Position numbers and translations under genes: made by a program
Notes under the pieces: generated by a model
Seen by the model: only the letters and a program-made list of their open reading frames with translations
Told to the model about the DNA's origin: nothing
Database searches by the model: none
Origin: Gadus chalcogrammus
Lineage: Eukaryota > Chordata > Actinopteri > Gadiformes > Gadidae
Direction of reading: 5' to 3'
Assembly: GCF_026213295.1 (NCBI RefSeq)
Contig: NC_079423.1
Location: 17,680,514 to 17,744,513 of the forward strand
DNA length: 64,000 nt
Part shown: piece after piece, positions 63,401 to 64,000 of the stretch
Position numbering within the stretch: position 1 is the first letter of the stretch
Layout: each line of letters starts with the position of its first letter

Positions 63401-64000
63401 AAGGCAATATCAGAAGTTATGGGCAACCGTTATAGATAAGTGCTTTTGTTTTGAAGAGGCAAAATGACTGCAGGGAACATAGTGTTCAGAGTCCTTTGAA
63501 GAACACTTTGAATGGTCCACTCTTAAAGCGGCTCAATTGCAATGTTTTTTTATTGAGGCATGAAGGAAATTTTGCATTGATTTCACATTCAATCCTCAGA
63601 AATACCCTCTTGTAACTTGATCCAGGCTTCAATGGCGATGCCCTATGTATGAATTTCTTTGGTCGTATTTCTGTTGTTCTGCCTGGTTCTCAGTGAGTAT
63701 GCTGTTTTTCGGTGGGTTTGACAGTTGATGGCAGGAGATGTCAAACCTTGTCTTGGATTAGGGACTGCTCCAGACAGACATATGTCCTTCCCGCTTTTGT
63801 ATTGGTTGTTTTTTTTTTATCTGGGTGAAATATAATTTTTATCTCACTTCATTCAGAGTGACAGTTGGTGGAAATCGCTCGACAGCGAGGGATATTCATG
63901 ACTTTCTGTGGAGCTGCGTTTTCATCTCTTCTTCATCTCCTCGTTTCGTTCACTCACTCACAAGCCCATTTCTCCAGCTTGCCAGCAGCTTCCTTCTTTT
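59000..64000. other. Right flank, non-coding
   Basis: Contains a short (GT)n (60,399-60,433), a C-run (61,075-61,092) followed by a SINE-type tail (CTCGCTTTGGATAAAGGTGG), and repeat-poor sequence from about 62 kb. Short ORFs lack recognisable domains. It may be intergenic or the intron of a gene beyond the window. Confidence 0.4.

Overview
The window is nuclear DNA of a ray-finned fish, by inference. It has split vertebrate genes with GT-AG introns, tRNA-derived SINEs, hAT-like and MITE-like elements, and an extreme load of (CA)n, minisatellites and G/C homopolymers. Such tandem-repeat density is known from gadiform (cod-like) genomes, but the species cannot be fixed from sequence alone.

Two protein-coding genes can be reconstructed exon by exon. 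The first is a FERM-RhoGEF-PH gene of the FARP family, most likely farp2, on the minus strand from about 32.0 kb down to the left edge. Twenty coding exons (821 codons, every phase consistent) cover the N-terminus, FERM, FERM-adjacent region, linker, DH domain and the start of the first PH domain; the remaining 3' exons lie outside the window. The second is vigilin (hdlbp) on the plus strand, complete, with 26 coding exons between 39,568 and 55,820 (about 1,282 residues, 15 KH repeats) and a 3' UTR to about 57.25 kb.

Layout: 1-20.5 kb, farp2 exons 20 to 2, with introns full of minisatellites; 20.5-31.8 kb, the large first coding intron with a nested hAT/MITE insertion, a perfect 88-bp near-palindrome and several (CA)n tracts; 31.8-32.8 kb, farp2 start exon and a probable non-coding first exon; 32.8-35.5 kb, spacer with one small unrecognised ORF; about 35.55 kb, a plausible hdlbp promoter and first exon; 39.5-57.25 kb, hdlbp; 57.25-64 kb, non-coding sequence in which no gene was recognised. 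The two genes are head to head and no septin exon is seen between them; in human, SEPTIN2 lies between HDLBP and FARP2.

Main observations. (a) farp2 exon 12 looks like a composite exon: an internal splice donor gives the full FERM-RhoGEF product, while read-through would give a FERM-only protein with a disordered acidic tail and its own stop. (b) In farp2, and once in hdlbp, minisatellites repeatedly begin at exon 3' ends. In four or five places the repeat unit copies the exon end with its 5' splice site or stop codon, leaving ladders of decoy splice donors. (c) The genes have different jobs: FARP proteins link membrane and cytoskeleton to Rac/Rho signalling, and vigilin is a cytoplasmic multi-KH RNA-binding protein. 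Their adjacency is conserved synteny, not a pathway.
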